From the NCBI GenBank assembly GCA_001414345.1, contig LLCB01000098.1:62001-126000 (forward strand): a DNA stretch of 64,000 bases, in the 5' to 3' direction. This stretch comes from Hymenoscyphus infarciens. Taxonomy: Eukaryota; Ascomycota; Leotiomycetes; Helotiales; Helotiaceae. Positions 1-11,131 of this stretch are shown here, piece by piece. Positions within the stretch are counted from its first letter, which is position 1. Each line of letters starts with the position of its first letter. The position numbers and the translations under genes were made by a program. The notes under the pieces were generated by a model. That model saw only the letters and a program-made list of their open reading frames with translations, was not told the DNA's origin and made no database searches.

Positions 1-3000
1 TTCTCACAGGATGGGTACTTTCCACCTGGTGATGTCATGGGCCAAATGCAACAACGGCAACAACTTCTGCAAAACCAACTTCATCATCAACAACAATTGC
101 AATTGCAAGGTGGTGCCAGAGCTTCTCCTCGTCTTCAGGAGTTGCGCGAAGATGACGAGGTTGTTGAATCCAAGAGTCCGTCCAAAACACCCGAGGCACG
201 ACAGATCAAGCACAATCCCAGTGCAAGTTTGCAAAAGGAAATTGATGATGCCGAATACCATTTGGAAGAACAATTTCAGCGTCAACTCGAGCATGAAGAT
301 TATAGTCCTCACTCTGATCACGGAGACAAGGAAACCCGTTTTGCAGAAGAGCCGGTGCATGCTCACAAACCTTCAATTATTCAGGGCGGCCTGGGCTCCT
401 CGCGCTTTGCTATAAACAATAGCTCTGAAGAAGGACCGATTTTGCATCATCCTCAGCCACATACTCGTGGACATTCGCTTTCGCAACAACCATTTCAAGA
501 TAGCGAGGATACTTCAAGCGCAGCAGAATCCAAACCACGAAATAGAGATTCAAAGATTGAGTTGTCAGATATTGAGACAAATCCTAGTAATTCGGGAACT
601 CCGATTCCAAGCAACATCACTTCAGCGAGTGGCCACAGCAAATCGTTTTCCAATTCTAGTAACCCTTGGGCGGTTCCTGAGCCAGTTGTTAAAGAACCTG
701 GAAAGCGACCCGGTCACAACTCCAAACCATCGATGCTCAATGTTGCTGCTAAGGAGTTCACATTCAATCCTTCTAGCAATTTTTCGCAGAATCAATTCTC
801 TTTCAATGGTGGCAACAGTTTCCAACCTCAGCCAATGACTGCTTTCACTGCGTTTGCTCCCCCAGCTTCAGCAACTTCAAGCCATTTCAGCCACCAGTCT
901 ATTGGAGGTAGCAAGATAAATGTGGCAGCACCTCCATTCAACCCAGGCCAAAGCGAATTCAGTTTCTCGGCTTCTGGACCAAGTTTCAGACCAGATGCTC
1001 CTGCTTTCACACCATTAAAGGGTAACTTCTCAGACTCCATGGGAAGTGGCGCATCTGGCAGTGAGGGACCTAGAAGCTCAATCTTTGGCAACATTGACCT
1101 TAGCACGATTGGAATCAAGAAGCAGCCGAAGAAATCTAAGGCCATTCCGATTATTCGACCTGACAGCAGTCACTCTGATAACGCGGAAGAAGAAGTCAAT
1201 GAGGGCAAAGATGGTCGTATCGATCGAAGTGAGCTTCGCAACAAGAGAGCTAGAGGTGATAAGGATGAGGGGGACTCGATCCCATTATTTGCTGAGCCTA
1301 GCATGCCGTTGGGTGAAACTTCTCGCGAACAATCACCGCCCAAGGAGTCTCCAATGTCTCTGGATAAGCCAGGTGACAAAGAGAACTCGGCTCCAGCTGA
1401 TGATTCCATTGTTTCGCCTGTTACCCCTGCCAAGAGCTCGTCTGAAATGTTTGTAAATTCACCGGAACAAAGTCACAGAGACGTGGCGGCACCATTTGAA
1501 TTCCGTGAACAGAAGCAGGCTGAAGAATTTAATGCCGCGAGACCATTCACTTCGAGGAGGTATGGTTCTGGGCTTCCTGCATATGGTTTCCATGCTCCTT
1601 CGGAATATGAGGAGGTTTCCCCCGTAGAAGAGGAAGAGGAAGTCGAAGTCGAACCAGAGGAGGAGAAATCATCAAGACCTACATCCAAAGGACACAAAAA
1701 GAGCAACTCCTCCTTATCTGCAACCGCCAAACCATTCGAGTTTAGACCCGGAACATTTAACTTTACGTTCGGGCAACCTGCACAAGCACCACCTGCATTG
1801 GTCTCTCCGCCAAGTCTCCCCGCAATGGGTCTGTCCGCATCCAGATACGCAAAGAGTTCTACCCCTCCTGCAACTACTGGTTCCGCTGATGACTCTGCCG
1901 ATGATCATCTGGACTCTCCAGAGCGCACTGATTTCCAAGCCGCGCTTCCACCGGAAAGTCCACCGAACTACTCTGCGGACACGTTTGAGGAGATTGACGC
2001 CGTCATGCGCCAGATTAATGATTCGGAAATGGCGTCTGCTCCCATTCAGAGCTCTCCTACTTGGCCGCAACTTAGTCCTACGAGGGGGATTGAGATGCCG
2101 ACTGTGGATTCTTCGCCGATACGATTACAACCTAATAATGTTATGCGCAGCGATGCACCAAGTCCAAGTCCGGGGAGATTTATGACTTTGCCTCAAGGAC
2201 GTCCTGACGAGGTTTACGCACATGATCCATTTTTGGGCGATAACCTACAGACGACTATGCCTTTCGTATCACCCTCTCCGATTCATCGCCTCAATAGAAG
2301 AGGTAGTACCGCGGCGAGTGACTGGAACGATGTCCTAAGCGAGTCTGAGGAGGCGAAACTTCAACCGAGAGCGCGATTCTTCGATAACCATGTTAATGAT
2401 CTTGTTGGGGGTCTTCTGGCAGAGCGCTTAGATCCTCTGGAACGAACCCTCGAGGGAATCCAAGTTTCTTTGGAGATGATGGCGGCACGTGCTCAATCAT
2501 CAAGTCGTCGTGAACGAAGAAGCGTTTCTGGTGCGCTTAGTGATGCTGATGATGAGGATGATGATAATCCGAGGAGATCGCATAGTCCTAGACGCGATAA
2601 GAAGCTGGAGAAGATGAGGGGGGTTATGCTTGAGGCCCTGAATACTCATCAGTCTTCGAGGCCGGCTACTGCGACGCAACATGCTACTTCTGATTCGAGA
2701 AATGTTCTGCAGATTTTGGAGGAGATGAGGGAGCAGTTTGGGCAGTCTATGCGTTTGGATCTTCGTGGGGAGGATCTGAGAAATATTGTTGAGGAAGCGG
2801 TTGAGAGACGTATGCCGCCTGCTCCGGTTACGGATGATGCTGCTGTTGCTAGGGAGGCTGAGCAGCGCGCGAGAATCACCAGTCTTGAGGAACAAATCCA
2901 GGCTGTTGGGTCGAAACCCGTTTTCGACGAGGCGGCCATTACAAGAGACGCAGAGCAGAAAGCCAAGATTAGCCATCTTGAGGAACAACTCCGCGTCGCT

Positions 3001-5319
3001 GAATCCAAGCCACTCTTTGATGCTGCCGCAGCACAGAGAGAGACCGATCAAAAGACTAGAATCGCCGAATTGGAGGGGAGACTTCGTGACTCGGTGGACA
3101 ACACCGAAGATGAAATCATCAACCGACGTGCAGCCGAAGATCGTTTGGCTGAGGTTCAAAGACTTCTTAGAATCTCTTCCGAGGAAGAAGTTCGTCTCCG
3201 TGAGGCCATGGATGAGCGCGAAATCAGGATTCGTCAAATCGTCGACGAGAGAGACCAGAAGGTAAGAAACGTCGAGGAATCCAGAGCCAAAACCACCATG
3301 CGCATTGCCCTTCTCGAGGCTGGCCAGAGCAACGCCCAAAAGTCGCAATTGGACCTCCAAACCCGTCTCAACGTCACAGAAAGCGAACTCCAGCAATGCA
3401 GACAGGAATCGCAACACTGGCAAATCGAAGCCGAACGCGCTGTGGAAGCAGCCAAGAGACACAACGAGGATGCGGAACAAGCCAATGAGACGAATAAGGA
3501 GTTGCGAAGAACCATCGATAGCCTAAGGACTCAGATGGAGGAAAGTATCCGAGTCCGAGAAAGCATGAGAGGAAAATTAATAGCTTTGCAGGAGGACATT
3601 GGCCGCGCTGCCCGCGAAATCTCCGAAGAGAACAGCAAACGCGCCAAGAAGGAACAGGAACTCATTGCCCGACAAGAGGTTCTTGACGCTAAGCTCCAGG
3701 CCGAAGCTCGCACCCGGGAACGACTGGAACTGGAAATTGAGAGATTGGAAGCCGGTGAGCGAGAGGGTATGCGAGCTGTCAGTGATATTAAGAAATTGGA
3801 GATCATTGTTACGGAGTTGAGAGAGGAGAGTCATAAGGCGCAGAAGGATGCTATGCGCTTTCAACGGGAGTTTGAGGAGGCAAGGGAGTCGGGACTCAGC
3901 GAGGTTCAGAGAACAAGACATTACATGCAGGCCGAGATTGAGAGTGCTAACAACCAGGTAAATGTCGTGCGAGAGGATCTCGAGAACCAAGTTTTGAAAC
4001 TTCGCGCGGAGATTGACCAAGTCAAACTGGATGCCGACACAGCAAAGGAGAAGCACGAGATGTTGCTCGAGGAAGCGAATAACACCAAGACTTCCGCTAT
4101 CAATGATCTCGTCCAAAAACATGCCGATGCATTGGAAGATCTCCAAGCTCAGCATGAACGACAAATGGGTAATACCATCGAAGATGCCCAACGATCGGAA
4201 CAACATCTTCTTGAACGTCTCTCCTTGTCGGGAGCTAAGACCGAACATCTCCAAGATCGCGTCCAGCACTTGGAAGAAAAACTTGAAATCGCATCTCAAG
4301 CAGCAAACGCCGCCGTAAAAGCCGCTCGTTCAGCAGGCGCAGCATCCGTCATGGCTGCTTCCACTACAACCACACACGCAACCGGTTCTAGTTCCAGAGC
4401 CAACAATCTCCCCGAGAAAATCTCCCCACAAGCTTTGAGAGAATCCATCATGGTCCTGCAAGAACAACTCCAAGACCGAGAACAGACAATCGAAAAACTC
4501 GAGTCTACGCTCTCATCCGTCGACCCAGATGCCGCCTCGAAAATCACCAAGCGTGATGATGAAATCATGTGGCTCCGTGAACTCCTCTCCGTAAGAAAGG
4601 GAGATCTACAGGATATCGTCAACACCCTCTCAACCGATCAATACGATCCTGATTCTCTCAAAGACGCAGCCATCCGTCTCAGCGCCAACCTCCAAATGGA
4701 AGAACAAGAAAGGGAACGAGCTATGAATGGTGGTTCAGCGCTCAACCTTCCTAATATCGCGGCTAGTCTGAGGGATGCTGCGAGTCCGAGGGTTGCTCAA
4801 GCTGTTGGTCCTCTAGCCGCTGCTTGGGGGAATTGGAGGAAGTCGAGAGATCCTACGACGACGCAAGCGAGGGGAAGTGGTTCGAGTACACCAAGTAACC
4901 GAAATAACAGCCCCGGTTTCCTATCCGGTCTCATGACACCACCCGCCGCCGCGGCAGCACGTCAAGAACTTGGCGGACAACCATCTTCTTCGAGGGGATC
5001 TTCTTCGAGGGGACAACAACCAACTGCGTTTGGAAGTACAGGCCAAAGATTTACGCGGGAACAACTTGCTAACCGCCCAAGTTCTCGTCCTCGGCCAATT
5101 GCTCGACACCAGGAGGTCCCTTCCGCACGAAGCAGTCCTAGAAAAGTTGTGGGAGGGGATTTGAGTATGGGTGGTGTGCCTAGTACACCACCTATGATGC
5201 GACAGAGTAGTTACGATCAGGATGCCAGAGCGGAGGACTTTAGCGATGCGGGTTTCTATGATGATGATGAGAGTGAAGTTACGGGGGATGGGAGTTTGTA
5301 TAGTGCTTCGAGACGGTAG
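1..5319 (+). CDS. Large coiled-coil protein, 5'-truncated by window edge
   Basis: The frame is open from base 1, so the real start lies upstream; the first in-frame ATG is at 37 and gives 1760 residues with no intron needed. The first roughly 780 residues are low-complexity, rich in Ser, Pro and Gln, with scattered aromatic patches such as FNFTFGQP and EFSFSASGPSF and an acidic run (EEEEEVEVEPEEE). From about residue 790 to 1420 the protein is a long heptad-rich coiled coil; near residues 945-1040 a unit is repeated three times (ITSLEEQIQAV, ISHLEEQLRVA, IAELEGRLRDS). A second short coiled coil lies near 1465-1555, and the tail is Ser/Arg/Pro-rich. Similar proteins in other filamentous ascomycetes are usually labelled myosin-heavy-chain-like or M-protein-repeat, with no enzymatic domain. 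A structural or tethering role is inferred. Coding certainty is high; function is unknown. Confidence 0.9.
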   Translation, partial: FSQDGYFPPGDVMGQMQQRQQLLQNQLHHQQQLQLQGGARASPRLQELREDDEVVESKSPSKTPEARQIKHNPSASLQKEIDDAEYHLEEQFQRQLEHEDYSPHSDHGDKETRFAEEPVHAHKPSIIQGGLGSSRFAINNSSEEGPILHHPQPHTRGHSLSQQPFQDSEDTSSAAESKPRNRDSKIELSDIETNPSNSGTPIPSNITSASGHSKSFSNSSNPWAVPEPVVKEPGKRPGHNSKPSMLNVAAKEFTFNPSSNFSQNQFSFNGGNSFQPQPMTAFTAFAPPASATSSHFSHQSIGGSKINVAAPPFNPGQSEFSFSASGPSFRPDAPAFTPLKGNFSDSMGSGASGSEGPRSSIFGNIDLSTIGIKKQPKKSKAIPIIRPDSSHSDNAEEEVNEGKDGRIDRSELRNKRARGDKDEGDSIPLFAEPSMPLGETSREQSPPKESPMSLDKPGDKENSAPADDSIVSPVTPAKSSSEMFVNSPEQSHRDVAAPFEFREQKQAEEFNAARPFTSRRYGSGLPAYGFHAPSEYEEVSPVEEEEEVEVEPEEEKSSRPTSKGHKKSNSSLSATAKPFEFRPGTFNFTFGQPAQAPPALVSPPSLPAMGLSASRYAKSSTPPATTGSADDSADDHLDSPERTDFQAALPPESPPNYSADTFEEIDAVMRQINDSEMASAPIQSSPTWPQLSPTRGIEMPTVDSSPIRLQPNNVMRSDAPSPSPGRFMTLPQGRPDEVYAHDPFLGDNLQTTMPFVSPSPIHRLNRRGSTAASDWNDVLSESEEAKLQPRARFFDNHVNDLVGGLLAERLDPLERTLEGIQVSLEMMAARAQSSSRRERRSVSGALSDADDEDDDNPRRSHSPRRDKKLEKMRGVMLEALNTHQSSRPATATQHATSDSRNVLQILEEMREQFGQSMRLDLRGEDLRNIVEEAVERRMPPAPVTDDAAVAREAEQRARITSLEEQIQAVGSKPVFDEAAITRDAEQKAKISHLEEQLRVAESKPLFDAAAAQRETDQKTRIAELEGRLRDSVDNTEDEIINRRAAEDRLAEVQRLLRISSEEEVRLREAMDEREIRIRQIVDERDQKVRNVEESRAKTTMRIALLEAGQSNAQKSQLDLQTRLNVTESELQQCRQESQHWQIEAERAVEAAKRHNEDAEQANETNKELRRTIDSLRTQMEESIRVRESMRGKLIALQEDIGRAAREISEENSKRAKKEQELIARQEVLDAKLQAEARTRERLELEIERLEAGEREGMRAVSDIKKLEIIVTELREESHKAQKDAMRFQREFEEARESGLSEVQRTRHYMQAEIESANNQVNVVREDLENQVLKLRAEIDQVKLDADTAKEKHEMLLEEANNTKTSAINDLVQKHADALEDLQAQHERQMGNTIEDAQRSEQHLLERLSLSGAKTEHLQDRVQHLEEKLEIASQAANAAVKAARSAGAASVMAASTTTTHATGSSSRANNLPEKISPQALRESIMVLQEQLQDREQTIEKLESTLSSVDPDAASKITKRDDEIMWLRELLSVRKGDLQDIVNTLSTDQYDPDSLKDAAIRLSANLQMEEQERERAMNGGSALNLPNIAASLRDAASPRVAQAVGPLAAAWGNWRKSRDPTTTQARGSGSSTPSNRNNSPGFLSGLMTPPAAAAARQELGGQPSSSRGSSSRGQQPTAFGSTGQRFTREQLANRPSSRPRPIARHQEVPSARSSPRKVVGGDLSMGGVPSTPPMMRQSSYDQDARAEDFSDAGFYDDDESEVTGDGSLYSASRR

Positions 5320-6263
5320 TTGTGAAAGGGAGAAGGCAGGGGAGGATTTCTTTTGTTTTGTTGGATAGAGAGAGAGGAGTTGGGGGGGTGTTTGTATAGT
5401 GAAAGTGGGGAAGGACTGGAAAAGCGAGAATTAGATTGGATTGAGAGAAGAAGAGAAGAAGAGAAGAGAAGATGTTTTTTTTTTTGATACCCAAGTTTGG
5501 TTGGTGCGTGGTGGTGATATGAGATGAGATTGTCTGTTGTTATCGGGAGTGATTTGCGTTTATACCCACTCTCTCTTATACTTTTCTTTTGTCAACTTTT
5601 GATTTTTTTTGCTTTGCGTTGTTATTGGATTTAGAGATTGATAATATATGTCTTATTTTGCGTTTGTGTATATTTGGTATGTAATCTAATCTTGAAATCT
5701 TTATCTCCATATATATGAATGACGGGTGTGTGAATTGTGATTGTTTTGGTATATGATGAGATATGTCTAGCATGAGTTGAGGTTGTTTCGTGCTGTGCGG
5801 GGTACGATCTTTGAGTTTCGGGACCGTACTGAGTGAGCTCTGAGGGTCTGGTATATCTCAAGTTGGGACGGGATATGGGGTTTGGAATTGTTTGTGAAGA
5901 GGCTACCGAGGAGCAATGGAGAGATGTACTCGATTTGTTTTATTCTCTGATAGAAGAGTCAGACTGACTTATTATCTTTCGACGAGGAGGAGGGAAGCTT
6001 AGTTTTATAGACTTCGGAAGGAAAGAGAGTTAGTTCTCCATTTCACGAAAGACTGAGCTTCGTGGGTGAATTGAATTGAGGTTGTGTTGTCTTAGGGTTA
6101 GCTAGTAGGTTATCTACAGATTGTCACACTTTTTACCAGCAAGCCAATCTACAAAGGGGATTTTTAATCTGAGAAAGGTTTAAGTACCTACTTTCTCATG
6201 GTGAAGAACAAACATGATGCAGCGTCTGTTTTTGTGAGGTTTTGGTTTAAGCCAAGATTTCTC
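5320..6263. other. 3' flank of the coiled-coil gene, no gene seen
   Basis: Downstream of the stop at 5317-5319 the strand is purine-rich (GAGA runs around 5330-5480) and then T-rich. It probably holds the 3' untranslated region. No conserved reading frame is visible on either strand. Confidence 0.6.
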
Positions 6264-6266
6264 TTA

Positions 6267-6695
6267 GGGCCTGTTTGGCTCGTGCATATCTAGGATATGC
6301 ACTACCAAAAAACATAAGGTAATATATATATATATATATATGCACCAATTCAATATATGCACCAGTGTTTGACATACATATTTAAGATCGATGCAAATCC
6401 CTCGTTTAACCTCGTATATCTTAGTATATATATAAATAGGATATACACTACCAAAAAAAGATTTAGACCTCTAGAGGTATAAATCTTCAAAAGTTCGTAC
6501 ATATCTCTTCCCACCCACTAGTTTCACAGTACTAGGTTATATATATACATCAACATATATACCGAGCCAAACGATTAGTTAATATATTAAGAAACACTTA
6601 ATGATATACACCAACTTATACGAGGTCACTATTCAGGGCATCTCGTCAAATGTCCATGTATATATTTGAATAACTTATGCGAGCCAAACAGGCCT
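6267..6695. mobile_element. 429-bp PIF/Harbinger-like (Tourist-type) MITE
   Basis: The ends are 16-base terminal inverted repeats: GGGCCTGTTTGGCTCG at 6267-6282 and its complement at 6680-6695, differing only in the first base. TTA flanks both sides (6264-6266 and 6696-6698), the target duplication typical of the PIF/Harbinger superfamily. The interior is AT-rich and non-coding. It has a TA dinucleotide run near 6320-6341, a small hairpin next to the left end (arms GTGCATATC and GATATGCAC) and an internal repeat of the motif ATATRCACTACCAAAAAA near 6294 and 6440. No transposase is present, so it would be non-autonomous. The structure is seen directly; the superfamily assignment is from end sequence and target duplication only. 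Confidence 0.8.
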
Positions 6696-6698
6696 TTA

Positions 6699-8430
6699 AA
6701 GATGATTGCTGTCTCTTGATTTTAATGGGTTTCTTTTAATGGGTTTACGTTACGACCTCAGGGGAATATAACTTCGATGAACTGAAACACCAACGAAGTT
6801 TCTCTCCTTTACGTACTTCGCTTATTTTCCACTATTTGGTTTCCAGGAGAGTGAGTTTTTTAGATCATCTAAATTGAGAGTATGTGTATTATGGAATATA
6901 CTAGTCGGATTTTCAGGTTGGAGTATTTATATAACTTGATGTAAAAGTTTTAGCGTACTAATTTTTAATTTATCTTCGAAGCATTCAGGGTTTAAAATGG
7001 GGTTCTTTTTTGAATATACTTGTGAAGATTTGATAAATACAGGAACTGTGGTGATCTATTTTCAGTATTTCGTTTCTCCCTACCAAGTTCTCTCAGTGCA
7101 CTCGGAGAATGTGAACAGAGAGTAGGTATATAACCTGATTACGAAATTGTTCAGAATAACGGAAAGCGCTTTCTGATGTGGTATTACGGAGAGTGAAGAA
7201 GCCGAGTTTGTGGTTTTTTTGACCGGATTTCCTATTATCATAGATTTTTCCAAACAAAAAGCCAATACTGGTACAAGAAAAGCGTGATTTTGGTGTGGAA
7301 AGTATAGACATCGAGAAGTAGAGCCAGATCAGGAGGGGGCCGTTGCGATAAATGAGACTGAAATTATTTCTTTGGGTAAGTTTAGTTGTTAACCTCTCGA
7401 ACGGGGTGCGCAAATTCAGAAATCAGGGGAGTTTTTGTGCTGGCGAGTAGGTTGTAGTAGGTGGGCGACTCGAATGCATCTCAAATCACATGTTAAAAGG
7501 AGTCTTTCAAGGAAATTGGGGGCTCTTTACTATAGTTGATATAGGGCAAGTGGTGTCGCCGAACAACTCCTACAAAGACCCCAAAGTTCCTGTGTGAGAA
7601 AGTGGTCGTTTAGCGACAACAGTCGTGCCAAAAGTAGCAGCTATAAGTTTTTAGGCGGGTCCACCAGGCTGTTTAGGGGGCAGAAGCAACGAAACCCAAC
7701 CACCATGACCATAATCCTGGTGCACTTCTCCAGTGCATTGTACGTGTTCTAGTCTTGTCCAGATAGGTGCATGCCATTTGGCAGAGAATAAGTATACTCT
7801 GTGTATGATTTGGCCTTGAATATTCTTCAATTGTATTTGTATTTCTTGCTTCCCTGGATCCCAACCAGCAACTAAAACCCGAATTTATGACCTATTGAAC
7901 AATTCGCACAAAGCACAGACAGCCCATCAAGCCCAGTGGTACAGAAGCACTCAGGGTTTATCGCAAGCATATCCCCGACTCCAATGTCCTCTAACCCATC
8001 AAACCATAGATGTCTATTTCCAGCCTGTGGGACTTCTCGATCGTACCACCACCCTGACCACTTTGTATACTGTCCGCTATTGTGACCAGCTCGGGGAGAA
8101 GAGGAATCCGTTTGAGTGTGAGGGGGCTCGCTGATGGGAGTGGAGGAGGGGGGATCGCAGGGTTGGTATACTAAACGTATCTGATGGGGATGGGAGTTGT
8201 TGGTCGCTTCGTGCTGTGTGGGTGGCATCACACCCAAAGGCAGACTTTCATAATCGCGCTCGGTTGCTGGCAGACTCGGCTGAGTTCTGTCTACCTGGGA
8301 CACTATTTCACACTGGTTAGAGGTCGTCCTGGAAGTGTTCTGGGGAATCGTCGAGAGACTTACTACGAGCTTGGCCATGTTGTTGCGCGTTTTGCGCTAA
8401 GGCCGGGAGGATCATGGGATGTTGTGGAGC
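6699..8430. other. Gene-poor spacer with one weak minus-strand frame (see 7872-8378)
   Basis: Apart from the weak candidate frame listed separately, this stretch shows only short frames without recognisable domains, in sequence of ordinary composition. I see no RNA gene or repeat in it. Confidence 0.4.
7872..8378 (-). CDS. Hypothetical 168-residue frame, possible downstream exon of the C2H2 gene
   Basis: A minus-strand frame starts at ATG 8378 and ends LCANCSIGHKFGF. It has Ser/Thr/Pro-rich N-terminal sequence and a more ordered C-terminal half (HLWFDGLEDIGVGDMLAINPE) with several cysteines. It lies just downstream, on the same strand, of the zinc-finger frame at 8431-8664 and could be joined to it by an intron. 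The reverse strand between them contains a TACTAAC branch-like sequence and an AG just before the frame, but no donor in the right phase is clear. I do not recognise the family. It may be a chance frame. Confidence 0.3.
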   Translation of the reverse strand: MAKLVVSLSTIPQNTSRTTSNQCEIVSQVDRTQPSLPATERDYESLPLGVMPPTQHEATNNSHPHQIRLVYQPCDPPSSTPISEPPHTQTDSSSPRAGHNSGQYTKWSGWWYDREVPQAGNRHLWFDGLEDIGVGDMLAINPECFCTTGLDGLSVLCANCSIGHKFGF

Positions 8431-8664
8431 TTATTCTGTTAGTAAATCTTTGTTAATAATGGGCTTCGACTGTGTATTACGAGTTCTTCGCAGGTGCTTC
8501 TGCTTGATGTGATTCCGCAGGTTGACCTTCCGCTTGTGGGTATAACTGCAGTAACCGCAGTGCTTCGCTGGCTTGTGCTGCTCGGTTCTATGGCGGTTGA
8601 GCGCACTTTTGGAACCAAGAACCTGAGAACATTGCTTGCAAGCAATTTCTTCGCGGCGTGGCAT
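8431..8664 (-). CDS. Small protein with two C2H2 zinc fingers
   Basis: The first ATG is at 8664 (MPRREEIACKQCSQ); an in-frame TTG further upstream is not a likely start. Two adjacent C2H2 fingers are readable: CKQC...HRTEQH (C-x2-C-x12-H-x4-H) and CGYC...HIKQKH with the same spacing. They are separated by only a few residues, as in tandem DNA-binding fingers. The frame ends soon after, at 77 residues, so this may be one exon of a longer gene (see 7872-8378). A DNA-binding role is inferred from the fingers only. No promoter element is obvious. Alternatives are a decayed transcription-factor gene or a real small zinc-finger protein. Confidence 0.5.
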   Translation of the reverse strand: MPRREEIACKQCSQVLGSKSALNRHRTEQHKPAKHCGYCSYTHKRKVNLRNHIKQKHLRRTRNTQSKPIINKDLLTE

Positions 8665-8718
8665 AATGGGCTGGCTACCTGGCTGCGAGACTTGGTGGCA
8701 GAGGGTAACACGGTACAA

Positions 8719-11131
8719 CGACCTCGTCAGCTACTGTGTAACGGATAGCTTACCGTTCTTATAGACGAGGAGGGTCGATCGAGGGATGGCTTCGGTTCTA
8801 ACGAAAGGGCTGCAACCACCCGAATGTAGACGGAATTGCAGAAAAGGTGGCACACCGATCGCTTTCCCACTGTTTGCTTTTCTGTCAACAACCAGCTTAA
8901 GCCCCCAGACCTACCTTCGAGCATATGTTCACTGCTCGGGCATCTTTGATGCCAGAATTGCTCAGCAGATATGCCGGTAAATGTTGCTTTCCCCCTTCGT
9001 CAATCGGCGGGTTTGTTTGCTGCAGAGCCAAACACGAGCTGTTCCCCCCTGTTGCTGCTCGGGTGCTGGAAAGGAACTTCTCTGGTATCTTTGCCACTTT
9101 GGCACAGCCTGAAGTTCATCGCATGCCATATAATCGTGCTGCTGGTCGCTTGAAGGTCTTCTATGAGGTCTGGAGAGAGAGGAAGAGACTACTATGTAGT
9201 CTACTAGTCTCGTCCCTCGAAGTGGACCCGGTGGATTGGTGACACCTCTACACACCACACCTTTTCTCTACCGAATCGGGCCGCCACTCGGGACGTTTTC
9301 AATTCTCAAAGGCACCAACCGATGGGAATCCGGCTTCCCCGATCGAATTGGAAGTTTCACGTTGGTTTTGTTCTGCGATTGCGATGCTTGGGGACGGGAT
9401 CAGGGTATTGGATAGCGGGTACACTATCCGTAGCTCAATGTTCGGGAGGTCTAGAGACTAGGAGCAGCCTAGAGAAAACCGGAGATGGCATCACGCACAC
9501 CACCATTGCTATTAACTCTTCATCTCCTTTCCTGTCTCAATCCTGAAGCGAAAGATTTGGACCACTTGTCTTTGATACACCAAATCCAAGAATTGAGTTA
9601 ATAGAAGAACAACACTTGACAACAAACCAAAAAGAAACACCGAGACCACCATAATCCTCCTAGGACACCAAATTCCCCTCATGGAGTCCAATATTGCAGG
9701 AAAGTGAACCAGGAAAAGGTCTATCAGTTGTGATGAAATCCACCACAAATGCCATTCATGTTTGCTACACCACAGACTTCTGGTCTGCATCCGCGGAGCT
9801 GCACCTCCAACAATGGTATTGATTGATACTGTATGCAAGTATCTTCGAGTTGACAAAAGAGACATATGACAAAGATCCGACATAACTTCGGTCGACATTG
9901 CTCCGCATCGCGGAACCAGACAACTTTCCCGGGCGCTCTGATTCTTGGTAATCACAGGAACGGGGGAATCCTATCACATTCGACATACTGTGCCTTCGCG
10001 ACATACAACAAAAGAAGCATCTACGCGGCTCGGTAGGGTTGGTTCGAGATTCCCAAGAGATGGGATTCTGGGAAGTGCCACACGCGCGAGAAAATATGGA
10101 TTTTTCCCTTGGGAATCTTACAAATTCGCTCCTTGATCAACTCCCCATGGGAAAGTGTAGGCGCGTGAAGGGAATACACTAGCATAATCGTGACTTCAAC
10201 GGTTTGCTGAGAAGTTGAGGTGAACTCCTGAGAAGAAAACTTTGGAAAGTGCTCGAGGCGCTTAGTCCAAATTCTATCACATTCAACTTTTGACGAACCC
10301 TATTTGGGCTTGGTAAAACCGTAACACTCACAATGCAAGTGGCAGTAAATAGGCGACCCCACGAACACCAGAAATAATGATTACTCGACAAGGAACCATC
10401 GCAAAAATAAGATAAAAATAAGAATAGATGCGCAAGCTACTGATTTACTATGATATCGCTTCAGCAGTAATTTAATTTTGTTTGCGTAGAGCTTTTCACG
10501 CTGAGACACATTGTAGAGGAGGCATAATTACTGCCACATGCAATGTCCACCGGGAGACACTGTAGCATCGTTTACTAGCTGACCCGCCAAAAAGGTTGAA
10601 TCGGGGAATATTTTTCATCGGATTAACGAGATGAGTGGAGATTGCTGTTTGCATGTCATCGCTGGTCCAAGTTGAGCAATTTTGTATACTTTTATTCAAG
10701 TTCCAAAGTTTGCCGAAAAGGTGGGAATTTTTATGTATGTGGCCCTTCTGGATTTGCGGGAACTTGGGCGTAACTCCCGACCTCTCTTCTAGATAAAAAT
10801 TTTGGGCCATTTGGTCTCTTGCGCGTCATTATCATTCAAACTGTTCGACGATTTTAGGCAAACTTTTAGTAGGATCCAAAAGATTTCCCGAAAATTTTAG
10901 CACTAAAAAGTGAGACAAACCTAGGCTTTCCCCCCAAACACCACTGGTGTTGGTTGGTTATATTATTCACAACGCTCCCGCCAGTTTTGCTCTTTTTGCA
11001 ATCATCGCGTTCTCTTCGTCACTTTTTTATATCCTAGAGATAACAAGTCCACATGATTCTGAGCTCATCCAAACAATACGTTTTAAAAAATATAATACTA
11101 AATCCACAAAATTTCTCCATTCCAACAGCAT
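8719..11131. other. 2.4-kb gene-poor stretch
   Basis: Short overlapping frames occur on both strands, none with a recognisable domain. The longest minus-strand frame (9512-9955) begins at a non-ATG codon; its C-terminal part contains a hydrophobic stretch (VSVFLFGLLSSVVLLLTQFL) that could be a membrane segment, but no splice structure or family supports it. A decayed gene here cannot be excluded. Confidence 0.4.

Noticed and set aside
2500..3480. 326-residue minus-strand frame inside the coiled-coil gene
   Set aside because: It is antisense to well-supported coding sequence, with no domain; it follows from the codon pattern of the plus strand.
10036..10056. Box-B-like GGTTCGAGATTCC as a tRNA gene
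   Set aside because: No box A at the right distance and no cloverleaf could be drawn.
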